From assembly GCA_900539835.1 (NCBI GenBank), contig UQDR01000022.1, positions 1 to 29,218 of the forward strand: a stretch of DNA of 29,218 nucleotides, given 5' to 3'. The notes below the pieces were generated by a model. The model worked only from the letters and a program-made list of their open reading frames with translations, had not been told where the DNA came from and did no database searches. Source of the stretch: an uncultured Ruminococcus sp. GTDB taxonomy: Bacteria; Bacillota; Clostridia; Oscillospirales; Ruminococcaceae. Below are positions 8,431 through 16,595 of the stretch, piece after piece. Every line of letters begins with the position of its first letter. Positions within the stretch are counted from its first letter, which is position 1. A program made the position numbers and the translations under genes.

Positions 8431-8459
8431 ATAATAACAAATTTCTGAAACTATAGCAA
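8431..8459 (-). promoter_or_regulatory. Promoter of the sugar ABC ATPase gene
   Basis: On the minus strand: TTGCTA (8454-8459), a 17-nt spacer, TATTAT (8431-8436), with TG one base upstream of the -10 box. The leader of about 50 nt contains a small CTAATA/TATTAG stem. Confidence 0.75.
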
Positions 8460-8540
8460 GTGTTTTTTTTACTAAAGTTTGTCACTACTCTTTATAAACA
8501 TTGACGAAAATTGCATAATAAATCCCATTAATTGGCAATA

Positions 8541-9263
8541 TTATTTGCTGGGTGCCAAAAGTTTTTCAACATCTTTGTGCAATATCTCCATACACTTTCC
8601 AAGCTCTAAATTTTCATTTAAATTTAGATTTCCAATGGAAATTCTTTTGAGATAAATAACTTTGTTTCCAAGAGCTTGAAACATCCTTTTGACCTGATGG
8701 AATTTTCCTTCATGAAGAACAAGAGTACATTCATTTGAAATTTCATTGCAGCCTTCAAATTCTGCGGGAAGACATTTTTCTCCCCCGTCAATTATTATTC
8801 CTTCCCTAAAGCGATGATAATAATCCTTTTCCCATGGATTTTCAAGGGTTACGGCATATTTTTTAGGAACATGACTTTTGGGAGCCAGCATTTTATGTGC
8901 CAGCTCCCCGTCATCGGTAATCAGAACAAAGCCCTCAGTGTCCTTGTCAAGTCTTCCCGCCGGAAACAGTCCTTTTCTGAAAAGTTCGGGAGGAACAAGG
9001 CTGAGTACCGTAGGAGAAATTCCGTCACGGGTGGAGCAGACAACTCCCTGAGGTTTGTTAAGCATAATATAAATATATTTCCGATATAAAATTCTTTCTC
9101 CGTCAACGCACACTTCTGTGCCTTCGGTATCTATTTTAAAATCTGATTTTCTGCAAATCTTACCATTGACTGTAATTTTGCCTTTTTTACAAAGCTCCTT
9201 AACACTGCTTCGGGATATATCCGACTTTTGTGAAGCTATGAATTTGTCAATTCTCATCAGCAT
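8541..9263 (-). CDS. RsuA/RluB-family rRNA pseudouridine synthase
   Basis: A 240-residue cytoplasmic enzyme that isomerises a uridine in rRNA. An N-terminal S4 RNA-binding domain (about 3-50, RIDKFIASQ and KELCKKGKITVNG) precedes the synthase domain. The catalytic motif is PAGRLDKDTEG with Asp106, followed by LITDDGELAHKMLAP, typical of the RsuA/RluB/RluE/RluF branch. The short length and S4 domain favour an RsuA-like enzyme acting on 16S rRNA, but the target cannot be read from sequence. Start at 9263 is supported by AAAGGA 9 nt upstream. It follows the DUF4830-like gene by 45 bp, so the two probably form an operon. Confidence 0.88.
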   Translation of the reverse strand: MLMRIDKFIASQKSDISRSSVKELCKKGKITVNGKICRKSDFKIDTEGTEVCVDGERILYRKYIYIMLNKPQGVVCSTRDGISPTVLSLVPPELFRKGLFPAGRLDKDTEGFVLITDDGELAHKMLAPKSHVPKKYAVTLENPWEKDYYHRFREGIIIDGGEKCLPAEFEGCNEISNECTLVLHEGKFHQVKRMFQALGNKVIYLKRISIGNLNLNENLELGKCMEILHKDVEKLLAPSK

Positions 9264-9308
9264 ATTTCTTAGTCCTTTTCTGCGGTAAATATGCCGGTAT
9301 TTGAATTA

Positions 9309-9770
9309 TCAGCCTTTTCTCAGTCCCTGCATAAATCCGCCTAATTCTACGGAGCAAACATCTCCGCCGATAAGTATTCCGTCGCAAATGAGGATATTGC
9401 ACTTGATGCAGTCCTTATCCTCATAGCCTTCATAATTATACACCGGATAAGAATAAATTTCAACAGTTTTTCCCTTATATTTAGACAGGTCAAAGCCCTG
9501 TTCTTTTTGAAGCTCGTTATATTTTTCATAAACGTCGTTAAATTCTTCGGGAATGACCACGACTTTACATTCTTCGTATTCTTCTGAGGCCTGCCAGCCC
9601 ATTTCTTTTATAAAGCTTTGTCTGTCGGATTCTGTTTTCAGTTCGTAAACCGCAGGATTTCCTAATTTGTGAACAATCATTAGTGCTACAGCTATTATGG
9701 CAATAACAAGCACCAATATTCCTCCCAGAGCGGCAGTTGGTTTTTTTACTTTTATAGTTTTAATAAACAT
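9309..9770 (-). CDS. DUF4830-like membrane-anchored protein of unknown function
   Basis: About 153 residues. One N-terminal membrane anchor (roughly 10-32, Ala/Ile/Val-rich) follows a basic start, and the rest is predicted extracytoplasmic. The C-terminal part has W-x-A, an acidic helix, VVIPEEFNDVYEKYN, the QGFDLSKYKGKTVEIY block and a final GGDVCSVELGGFM. From memory this resembles the DUF4830 domain of clostridial proteins; function is unknown. I choose ATG 9770, which has AAAGAGGG 7 nt upstream, over an in-frame ATG 11 codons earlier without a ribosome site. It is the first gene of a pair with the pseudouridine synthase and is divergent from the penicillin-binding protein. Confidence 0.75.
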   Translation of the reverse strand: MFIKTIKVKKPTAALGGILVLVIAIIAVALMIVHKLGNPAVYELKTESDRQSFIKEMGWQASEEYEECKVVVIPEEFNDVYEKYNELQKEQGFDLSKYKGKTVEIYSYPVYNYEGYEDKDCIKCNILICDGILIGGDVCSVELGGFMQGLRKG

Positions 9771-9797
9771 CGGATTTCCCTCTTTCAGTTGAATTTT

Positions 9798-9813
9798 GTA
9801 CATATATATGTAC
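9798..9813. promoter_or_regulatory. 16-bp perfect palindrome in the DUF4830/PBP divergent spacer
   Basis: GTACATATATATGTAC is a perfect dyad 28 bp upstream of the DUF4830-like start. On the minus strand it overlaps a possible -10 region (CATATA, 18 nt after a TTGTTC). It could be an operator; the binding protein is unknown. Confidence 0.35.
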
Positions 9814-9908
9814 GAGCAAACATGCTTAGAACAATGATGAAATAAGGTTATTTTCTGAGTTTTGGGGAAAGATAGGAAGAGATTAATTTTTTATAGGGAA
9901 GTTTTTAT

Positions 9909-11390
9909 ATGAATTCATTTTCAAACCCAAGAATGAAAGCAATAGCAGTTCTGATAACCGTTACTGCCACAGTGTGCATAACGCTTTTGTTTCATGTTCA
10001 GGTTTATGCAGTTTATGCAGCATGGAAAACGCCAAAAACAGAAAGCGTTATTCAACAGCTTGCGTCTAAGCGTGGAAATATATATGACTGCAACGGAGAG
10101 CTCCTTGCAGGTACGGATAAAAATAATAAACGAATTTATCCTCAGAATATCGCAGCCCATGTGCTGGGGGGCATAAGCTCAGGAGGAAGCGCACAAAGCG
10201 GCGTGGAATTGCTTTTGAATAAGGAGCTTTCAGGAAGTCCGGGAGAAAAAATCACTGATTATCTCACCGTAAAAGGCGAAACAAATGTTACAAATGAGCA
10301 GATTGTTCCTGCCAAAGACGGTGAAAGCTGTATTCTTACCATAAATTCAGGACTGCAAAAGAAAACTGAGGATATACTTAAAAAGGCAATGAATGAATAT
10401 GATAATGCAGAAAACACTGTGAATCCGTCATGTACAGCAGGAAGCATAGTCGTATTGAATGCAAAAACCGGCGGAGTTCTGGCAATGGCATCAGCGCCTG
10501 ATTTTTCATTGTATGAGTTTAATGAAAACTATGACGCAATTATAGATCAAGAGAATTCTCCCCTTCTTAACAGATGTACATCAGGACTCTACCGCCCGGG
10601 TTCTTGCATGAAAACCGTTACCGCTTACGCTGCGCTTGCTGAAAAAGTGATCAAGCCCTCCACCTATTTCTTTTGCAATGAAAAGTTTAATCTGTCCGGA
10701 ATGGAATTTTCGTGTATGAGCAAGCACAGGATAACCAATGTCAAAAAAGCACTGGAGTTAAGCTGTAATATTTTTTTCTATAAAACATCTCAGCGGCTTG
10801 GAATAGAAGCCTTGGAAAAATATCAGCGTCAATTTGGTCTTGGAGAAGACTTGGATTTTGAGCTGCCTTCTCCCTCCGGAAGATTAGCGTCGCCGTCAAC
10901 ATTTGAAAGCTTAAATATGCTTTGGACCGAGGGTCAGCTTATACAAGCCGCAATAGGTCAGTCTGAAACTCAGGTTACGCCCTTGCAAATGGCTGTTCAG
11001 GCAATGACAATAGGAAACAAGGGACTAAGGCTTAAGCCTTATATAGTAGAATCCGTTGTTGACAGCGACGGTCATAAGTCCTATTCCGCTTCGGTAAAAA
11101 CCGAGAAAAATATAATAGACTATTCAAATAATTTCAATACGGTAATAGAAGGCATGGTTGCTTCAACGCAATATACTGACAGCGAATATTATCTTCCGTC
11201 ATTGCCTGAGTCAGCCGCTATAAAAACCGGTACACCTCAGTCGCCCAGAGGTTATGACAGCGCCGTAATCGGATTTTATCCTGCGGATGACCCCGAAATT
11301 GCATTTTCGGTAATGCTTGAAGGCGGGAATAATGCAAAGAATACTGTGAAAACCATTATTGAAAGCTATCTGGAGAGTAAATCAGAGTAA
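9909..11390 (+). CDS. Class B penicillin-binding protein (PbpA-like D,D-transpeptidase)
   Basis: A 493-residue protein with one N-terminal signal anchor (about 10-36) and the bulk outside the cell, where it cross-links peptidoglycan. A reduced dimerisation region begins with the RGNIYDCNGELLA box (55-67). The transpeptidase domain has all three active-site motifs: S232-C-M-K235 in YRPGSCMKT, S285-C-N287 and K439-T440-G441. At this length it is shorter than FtsI/PBP2 proteins (usually 600-700) and resembles the PbpA-type enzymes of clostridia and actinobacteria. No division or sporulation neighbour narrows the role. The upstream site AGGGAAG is modest. After the stop, an imperfect AT-rich inverted repeat (11416-11461) could act as a weak terminator. 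Confidence 0.9.
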   Translation: MNSFSNPRMKAIAVLITVTATVCITLLFHVQVYAVYAAWKTPKTESVIQQLASKRGNIYDCNGELLAGTDKNNKRIYPQNIAAHVLGGISSGGSAQSGVELLLNKELSGSPGEKITDYLTVKGETNVTNEQIVPAKDGESCILTINSGLQKKTEDILKKAMNEYDNAENTVNPSCTAGSIVVLNAKTGGVLAMASAPDFSLYEFNENYDAIIDQENSPLLNRCTSGLYRPGSCMKTVTAYAALAEKVIKPSTYFFCNEKFNLSGMEFSCMSKHRITNVKKALELSCNIFFYKTSQRLGIEALEKYQRQFGLGEDLDFELPSPSGRLASPSTFESLNMLWTEGQLIQAAIGQSETQVTPLQMAVQAMTIGNKGLRLKPYIVESVVDSDGHKSYSASVKTEKNIIDYSNNFNTVIEGMVASTQYTDSEYYLPSLPESAAIKTGTPQSPRGYDSAVIGFYPADDPEIAFSVMLEGGNNAKNTVKTIIESYLESKSE

Positions 11391-11499
11391 TTTATTTTTG
11401 TTATAATGATTTTTGTTAAATTTAGTTGTGCAAAATAACTAAGAAACAACAGCAAATTTAATGTGATATAACAATTTTTCATTTTTTTTAAATTTGGCT

Positions 11500-11527
11500 T
11501 TGACAATTCTGAAATATGTGGTAAAAT
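11500..11527 (+). promoter_or_regulatory. Promoter of mgsA
   Basis: TTGACA (11500-11505), a 16-nt spacer and TAAAAT (11522-11527), with extended -10 TG at 11519-11520. It gives a leader of about 115 nt. A second candidate, TTGATT (11603-11608) with TATAAT (11624-11629), has a short 15-nt spacer. The spacer 11391-11651 holds no gene. Confidence 0.75.
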
Positions 11528-11651
11528 ATATATAGTGGCAGCTTTCGGATTTGATTAGTCTGATTTGGCAGATATATTTGTTATTATTGTTTTATATAGC
11601 TTTTGATTTTTATCTCTGTTATGTATAATATTAGGGCAAGGAGGAATTTAA

Positions 11652-12059
11652 GTGAATATAGCGTTAATTGCTCATGATAAGAAAAAAGAACTGATGGTGC
11701 AGTTCTGTATTGCTTATTGCGGGGTTTTCAGTAAGCATGACCTCTGTGCAACCGGCACAACAGGAAAGCTTGTCAGTGAAGCAACCGGACTAAGAATAAA
11801 TAAATATCTCAGCGGTTCTCAGGGTGGAGATCAGCAGATCGCAGCAAGAATTTCTTGTAACGAAATCGACCTGTTATTGTTCTTCCGTGACCCTATTTCC
11901 GCCAAGCCTTATGAGCCTAATGATGTAAATCTTCTAAGGCTTTGCGATGTTCATAATATTCCTGTTGCAACTAATATAGCAACAGCAGAAGCGCTTATAC
12001 ATGCCCTTGAAAGAGGCGACCTTGACTGGAGAAATATTGTTAATCCGTCAGTGTGGTAA
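11652..12059 (+). CDS. mgsA: Methylglyoxal synthase
   Basis: A 135-residue cytoplasmic enzyme converting dihydroxyacetone phosphate to methylglyoxal and phosphate, a bypass of lower glycolysis. Seen: IALIAHDKKK with His8, ATGTTGKLVSEATG (phosphate-binding), SGSQGGDQQIAARI with the catalytic Asp60, and FFRDP with Asp80. The segment matching E. coli His98/Asp101 reads PYEPNDVNLLRL, so Tyr replaces the histidine and Asn the aspartate. Start is GTG at 11652 with AAGGAGG 7-8 nt upstream. The gene ends only a few bases before the T-box leader of the hisS/aspS operon, so transcripts may run into that riboswitch. Confidence 0.93.
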   Translation: MNIALIAHDKKKELMVQFCIAYCGVFSKHDLCATGTTGKLVSEATGLRINKYLSGSQGGDQQIAARISCNEIDLLLFFRDPISAKPYEPNDVNLLRLCDVHNIPVATNIATAEALIHALERGDLDWRNIVNPSVW

Positions 12060-12066
12060 AGTGAAT

Positions 12067-12301
12067 ATAGATGCTTTGATGGGGAGAGTAGGAAGTTTTA
12101 ATAATCCATTCAGCGAGAACGGTATGGTGAGAGCGTTCGGAAAGGAATTTTTGAAGGACACCTCTGAGCACATTGTTGATAAAGACATTGCGTAACCTCT
12201 GCGTTAAAGAGAAGATGAGATGCAGGAATTTTGTTTCTGTAAATAGGGTGGTATCACGATTACGGTCGTCCCTTGTTTAGGGGCAGACCGTTTATTTTTT
12301 T
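12067..12301 (+). ncRNA. T-box riboswitch, tRNA-Asp specific (specifier GAC)
   Basis: Stem I starts with the GAGAGTAGGAAG segment (AGTA loop-E motif of the specifier loop). A distal hairpin GAACG...CGTTC with GGTATGGTGAGAGC follows. On the 3' side the specifier loop reads GAC (12157-12159), then conserved A and CCTCTGAGC, aligning with the GGC-A-UUCUUGAGC of the known glyQS leader; this gives Asp. A stem III-like CTGC/GCAG follows. The T-box motif AGGGTGGTATCACG spans 12245-12258, with TGGT (12249-12252) to pair with the uncharged acceptor end. TGGT can wobble with a G73 discriminator (usual for tRNA-Asp) but not with C73 of tRNA-His. The competing terminator is at 12262-12301. Uncharged tRNA-Asp should switch on ydcF-like, hisS, a small membrane gene and aspS. 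Confidence 0.92.
12262..12301 (+). terminator. T-box regulated terminator
   Basis: ACGGTC/GACCGT outer stem and CCCT/AGGG inner stem with one bulged A (12262-12291), followed by TTTATTTTTTT. It overlaps the sequence needed for the antiterminator. Confidence 0.88.
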
Positions 12302-12312
12302 GTGAGGGAATT

Positions 12313-12909
12313 ATGCTTGTAAGTGATTTGACAGAGCAGAACATATCAGATGAAATAATAGACAAGCTGTTGTTTGAAGGCTTGGATTATAAAGGAGATA
12401 AAGGGGATATTATTGTCGTTCTCGGAAGCAAAAAAGCTCCTTTATATAGAATACCCGTCGCAGCAATGCTTTATCATAAGGAAAGAAGCAGTAAAATTAT
12501 AGTCTGCGGAGGAAAGGTCAGAAGCTTTGACAGCGAAAAAGCCCCCGAATGGCAAGCAATGAAAAAGGCCGCAGTTGATATGGGTGTTAAAACTGAGGGT
12601 ATTTTAACTGAGGAAGATTCAATATCAACTTATGAAAACCTTGTTAATGCTGAAAAAATAATAAGCAGGGATTTTCCCGGCTGTAAGAGCATTATATTGG
12701 TCACAGCCGCTTATCATATGCGAAGAGCAATGAAAATGGCAGAGAAGATTTTTGACCGAATAAATGTAATTCCCTGTCCTGCCAATGACGGTTCAACAAG
12801 GCGTGATATATGGTTTAAAACAGATAAAGGACGGCATACTGCTCTTGACGAATGTATGAAATTCGGTTATTATATAAAGAATGGATGTATAGATGATTTT
12901 GACATATGA
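12313..12909 (+). CDS. YdcF/DUF218 family protein
   Basis: A 198-residue protein with the DUF218 (YdcF/ElyC/SanA) fold: DIIVVLGSKKAPLYRIPVA (about 32-50), KIIVCGGKV (59-67), TEEDSISTYENLVNA and ILVTAAYHMRRAM. There is no signal peptide or membrane helix, so it is the cytosolic YdcF-like form, not the membrane SanA/ElyC type. E. coli YdcF binds S-adenosylmethionine; no reaction is established. The ATG lies 11-12 nt past the T-box terminator with GAGGGAA just before it, so it is the first gene controlled by the riboswitch. hisS starts 15 bp after its stop. Confidence 0.85.
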   Translation: MLVSDLTEQNISDEIIDKLLFEGLDYKGDKGDIIVVLGSKKAPLYRIPVAAMLYHKERSSKIIVCGGKVRSFDSEKAPEWQAMKKAAVDMGVKTEGILTEEDSISTYENLVNAEKIISRDFPGCKSIILVTAAYHMRRAMKMAEKIFDRINVIPCPANDGSTRRDIWFKTDKGRHTALDECMKFGYYIKNGCIDDFDI

Positions 12910-12924
12910 AAGGATATGATATAA

Positions 12925-14259
12925 ATGGCTTTAATAACTCAAAGACCAAAAGGAACTCAGGATGTTTTGCCTAAGGATTCCTATAAGTGGATTACCGTTG
13001 AACAGGTGGCGAGCGAAGCTGCTAAGCAATTTGGTTTTAAGGAAATCCGTATCCCTACCTTTGAGGATACAGGGCTTTTTGTTCGTTCAGTAGGTGATAC
13101 CACCGATGTGGTGCAAAAAGAAATGTATACTGTTTCTGCCGCCGGGGGAAGTACCTTCACGCTCAGACCGGAGGGAACAGCAGGAACAATTCGTGCCTTG
13201 ATGGAAAACGGTATACTTAATGAAGGCTTTCCTCAAAAGGTGTTTTATATTATCTCCTGTTTCCGTCACGAAAAACCACAGGCAGGAAGATTAAGAGAGT
13301 TCCACCAGTTTGGCTGCGAAATGGTTGGGGCGGCAAATGCCCGTGCCGATGCTGATGTAATTTCATTGGCAAAAAGCGTGCTTGACAGACTGGGACTTAA
13401 AGGAATTGAGCTTAATATAAATTCTATCGGCTGTCCTAAGTGCCGTGCCGAATATCATAAGGCTTTAAATGCATATTTTGAACAGTATAAAGACAAGCTT
13501 TGTGAAACTTGTCAGCAAAGGCTTGAAAAGAATCCTATGAGAATTCTTGACTGTAAATCTGCTGAAGATCAGGAAATTGCTAAAAATGCACCCGTTATCC
13601 TTGATTATCTGTGCGATGAGTGCAGTGAGCATTTCACACAGCTGAAAAACAATTTGAAATTAATGAATATTGAATATAAAGTTAACCCTAGAATCGTCAG
13701 AGGACTTGATTATTATACGAAAACAGTGTTTGAGTTTATCACAACTGATATCGGTGCACAGGGAACCATCTGCGGCGGCGGAAGGTATGACGGATTGATC
13801 GAACAGCTCGGCGGAAAGCCGACCCCTGCCCTTGGTTTTGGTATGGGACTTGAAAGACTTATTCTGACTATGCAGAATCAGAACTGTGATTTTATTGAAT
13901 TTGAAAAATGTAATGTCTATATAGCTACAATGGGAGAAAAGAGTGAACACAAGGCTATTGAGCTTGTTAATTCACTTCGTGAGGAAGGCTTTTTTGTCGA
14001 GTATGACCTGGTGGGAAGAGGACTCAAAGCCCAGATGAAATATGCAGATAAAATTGAAGCAGACTATGTTATCGTTTTGGGTGATAACGAGCTTGAAACA
14101 GAAACCGCAAAACTGAAGAATATGAAAACAGGTGAACAAACAGATATTAAAATCGGCCGCAGCTTTGTTAAGACCTTTAGCGATATATATTTTGCGGATG
14201 TAATGTCTGTCGATGCGATTAAGTCAATGATGAAAGATTTTTCCGGGGGAGAAGTATAG
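12925..14259 (+). CDS. hisS: Histidyl-tRNA synthetase
   Basis: A 444-residue class IIa synthetase that charges tRNA-His. The start PKGTQDVLP is typical; motif 2 reads FRHEKPQAGRLREFHQFG, the HisA signature RGLDYYTKTVFEF is present, and motif 3 shows ALGFGMGLERL. The C-terminal anticodon-binding domain covers about 330-430. The insertion domain (about 170-240) holds several cysteines in C-x-x-C pairs (GCPKC, LCETC, YLCDEC), which could bind zinc; this is inference. Second gene of the Asp T-box operon, with AAAGGAT before the start. Coupling hisS to a tRNA-Asp sensor fits the frequent hisS-aspS pairing in Firmicutes. Confidence 0.96.
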   Translation: MALITQRPKGTQDVLPKDSYKWITVEQVASEAAKQFGFKEIRIPTFEDTGLFVRSVGDTTDVVQKEMYTVSAAGGSTFTLRPEGTAGTIRALMENGILNEGFPQKVFYIISCFRHEKPQAGRLREFHQFGCEMVGAANARADADVISLAKSVLDRLGLKGIELNINSIGCPKCRAEYHKALNAYFEQYKDKLCETCQQRLEKNPMRILDCKSAEDQEIAKNAPVILDYLCDECSEHFTQLKNNLKLMNIEYKVNPRIVRGLDYYTKTVFEFITTDIGAQGTICGGGRYDGLIEQLGGKPTPALGFGMGLERLILTMQNQNCDFIEFEKCNVYIATMGEKSEHKAIELVNSLREEGFFVEYDLVGRGLKAQMKYADKIEADYVIVLGDNELETETAKLKNMKTGEQTDIKIGRSFVKTFSDIYFADVMSVDAIKSMMKDFSGGEV

Positions 14260-14262
14260 GAA

Positions 14263-14754
14263 ATGTTTTTGATATTACCCGTCACCTATGAAGTGGAATC
14301 TCCTCTTTCGCCGAAAAAAGCGGCAAGAAAAATAGACCGTGAGTTAATTGAACATAGACCCACTTTAAATATAATGTCAAACGGCAGATTTATGAGAAGC
14401 CATAGGTTTGAAACCTGTTTTTACGGATGCCGCACCGGACAGCTTGAGTTTAGGGTTTATCATCATACCGCAAAAAAACGTGACGGCGGTTCAACAGGAT
14501 TTTTCGGCAAAATAGAACAAACCGAGAAAGGAAGCGTTATAAAGGGAAGCTTCCGGAAGCCTGTCTATACATATGTTATAGCTGTTCTATGGACAGTAAT
14601 AACTTTGTTTATGTCCCTTATGCTTTTTGCCATAGAAGAAAAAATCGGATCATTATGTATGCTCGGAGTTTTTATCTTAGGAATATTTATTATGTTTTGG
14701 GATAATAAAAAACCATTGCTTAAAGCCTATATTGACAGCTTTTCAAAAACATAG
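14263..14754 (+). CDS. Unknown small membrane protein between hisS and aspS
   Basis: 163 residues, family not recognised. A soluble basic N-terminal half (1-105) has SPLSPKKAARKIDRE, a Cys-containing ETCFYGCRTGQLEFRVY stretch and KRDGGSTGFFGKIE. Two adjacent membrane helices follow (about 107-130 and 132-150), then a short charged tail. The layout suggests a soluble domain on an inner-membrane hairpin. It starts 3 bp after the hisS stop, with GGGGGAG inside the hisS end as ribosome site, so it is translationally coupled and under T-box control. No tRNA-related motif is visible. Confidence 0.7.
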   Translation: MFLILPVTYEVESPLSPKKAARKIDRELIEHRPTLNIMSNGRFMRSHRFETCFYGCRTGQLEFRVYHHTAKKRDGGSTGFFGKIEQTEKGSVIKGSFRKPVYTYVIAVLWTVITLFMSLMLFAIEEKIGSLCMLGVFILGIFIMFWDNKKPLLKAYIDSFSKT

Positions 14755-14810
14755 AGGACAGGGATTATTGCAGATATTTAAATTACTATATAGAAAAGGA
14801 AGTAATAAAA

Positions 14811-16577
14811 ATGAAACTTGACACAATGAAAGACCTCCGCAGAACACATTATTGCGGAGAAGTTCCTAATATTCCTCAGGAGGTTGTTGTATGCGGCTTT
14901 GCCGACAGGGTGAGAGATATGGGAAACCTTATTTTTATTAATCTTCGTGACCGAACAGGTCTTGTCCAGCTTGCATTTAACGATAATACAGAAAGAGCTG
15001 TGTTTGAAAAAGCTCAGCAGGTCAAAAGTGAATATGTCCTTATGGCAAAAGGACAGGTTCAAAAGCGTGAAAGCGTTAATAATAAACTTAAAACAGGCGA
15101 AATTGAAATTATCGTTAATGATTTGAGAATTCTCTCAAAAGCTGAAACAACACCGTTTGAAGTAACAAATTCAGAAAAAGTAAACGATGAGCTTAAATTA
15201 AAATACAGATATCTTGACCTGAGAAATCCAAAGCTGCAAAAGAATATGATAATGCGTCATAAAATCGCTCAGGTTACAAGAGAGTATTTTTATGACAATG
15301 GATTTTTGGAGATTGAAACTCCTATGATGATGAAATCAACTCCGGAGGGAGCAAGGGATTATCTCGTTCCGTCAAGAGTTCATGAGGGTAAGTTTTATGC
15401 CCTTCCTCAGTCTCCTCAGATTTATAAACAGTTGCTTATGATATCAGGTTATGATAGATATATCCAGCTTGCAAGATGCTTCCGTGATGAGGATCTGAGA
15501 GCTGACAGACAGCCTGAGTTTACTCAGGTCGATTTGGAAATGTCTTTTGTTGACGCAGAGGATATTCAGCAGTGCGTTGAGGGCTATATTCAAAAGCTGT
15601 TTAAGGACGTCATGGACGTTGATGTGGTGCTTCCTATTGAGCGAATGACATTTGCCGATTCAATGAATCGATTTGGTTCTGATAAACCTGATACCCGTTT
15701 CGGTATGGAAATACAGGATATAACCGATACAGTCAAGGATATCGACTTTGTTGTGTTTAAATCAGCAATAGAAAACGGCGGTTCGGTCCGTGCAATCAAC
15801 GTAAAGAACGGTGCTTCAACATATACAAGAAAAGAAATTGATAAACTTATTGAACATGCAAAGGGAATCGGTGCAAAAGGACTTGCTTATATCCGTTGGG
15901 CAGATGAGCCTAATTGTTCATTTAAGAAATTTCTCGGTGAGGGAGACTTGGAGAAAATTTGTGAAGCAACAGATGCCCGAAAAGGCGATTTGGTGCTTAT
16001 ATGTGCAGATAAAAATAATGTGGTGCTTTCAACCCTTGGCGCATTGAGACTTATAGCTGCTAAAAAGCTTGATATTATTCCGGAAAATCAATATAATTTT
16101 GTTTGGATAACTGAAATGCCTTTCTTTGAAAAGGATGAGGAAACCGGCGAGTGGATAGCAATGCATCATCCTTTTACAATGCCTATGGAGGAATGTCTGG
16201 AATATCTTGATACCGATCAGGGCAGCGTTCGTGCAAAGGCTTGGGATTTGGTGCTGAACGGCACAGAGCTTTCAAGCGGTTCAATGAGAATTACGGACTT
16301 TGAGCTTCAGCAGAAAATGTTTGAGGCACTTGGCATGACCGATGAGGAGATAGAAGCTAAATTCGGATTTTTAGTAGACGCCTATCGCTATGCAGCACCG
16401 CCTCACGGTGGAATGGGAATCGGTCTTGACAGATTGGCTATGATAATGTGTAAAGCTGAAAGCCTTCGTGATGTAGTTGCATTTCCGAAGGTTCAGAATG
16501 CAAGCGAGCTTATGAGTGCGTGTCCTTCCGAGGTCGAAAAAAAACAGCTTGATGAACTTCATATTAAAACCATGTAA
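14811..16577 (+). CDS. aspS: Aspartyl-tRNA synthetase (bacterial type)
   Basis: A 588-residue class IIb synthetase. The N-terminal OB-fold anticodon-binding domain covers about 1-105 (LIFINLRDRTGLVQLAF). Catalytic motifs: STPEGARDYLVPSR and ALPQSPQIYKQLLM, then motif 2 FRDEDLRADRQPEFTQVDLE. The bacterial GAD insertion spans roughly 280-420, and motif 3 is GGMGIGLDRLAMIM near the C-terminus. Full length. Last gene of the Asp T-box operon, matching the GAC specifier. The ribosome site AAAGGAAG precedes the ATG, and a strong terminator follows the stop. Whether it also misacylates tRNA-Asn cannot be told from the sequence. Confidence 0.96.
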   Translation: MKLDTMKDLRRTHYCGEVPNIPQEVVVCGFADRVRDMGNLIFINLRDRTGLVQLAFNDNTERAVFEKAQQVKSEYVLMAKGQVQKRESVNNKLKTGEIEIIVNDLRILSKAETTPFEVTNSEKVNDELKLKYRYLDLRNPKLQKNMIMRHKIAQVTREYFYDNGFLEIETPMMMKSTPEGARDYLVPSRVHEGKFYALPQSPQIYKQLLMISGYDRYIQLARCFRDEDLRADRQPEFTQVDLEMSFVDAEDIQQCVEGYIQKLFKDVMDVDVVLPIERMTFADSMNRFGSDKPDTRFGMEIQDITDTVKDIDFVVFKSAIENGGSVRAINVKNGASTYTRKEIDKLIEHAKGIGAKGLAYIRWADEPNCSFKKFLGEGDLEKICEATDARKGDLVLICADKNNVVLSTLGALRLIAAKKLDIIPENQYNFVWITEMPFFEKDEETGEWIAMHHPFTMPMEECLEYLDTDQGSVRAKAWDLVLNGTELSSGSMRITDFELQQKMFEALGMTDEEIEAKFGFLVDAYRYAAPPHGGMGIGLDRLAMIMCKAESLRDVVAFPKVQNASELMSACPSEVEKKQLDELHIKTM

Positions 16578-16595
16578 AATATTTATATATGAAAT

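Noticed and set aside
12001..12195. 64-codon open frame across the end of mgsA and the T-box
   Set aside because: It lies inside the T-box stem I and the mgsA end in another frame; the RNA structure explains the sequence.
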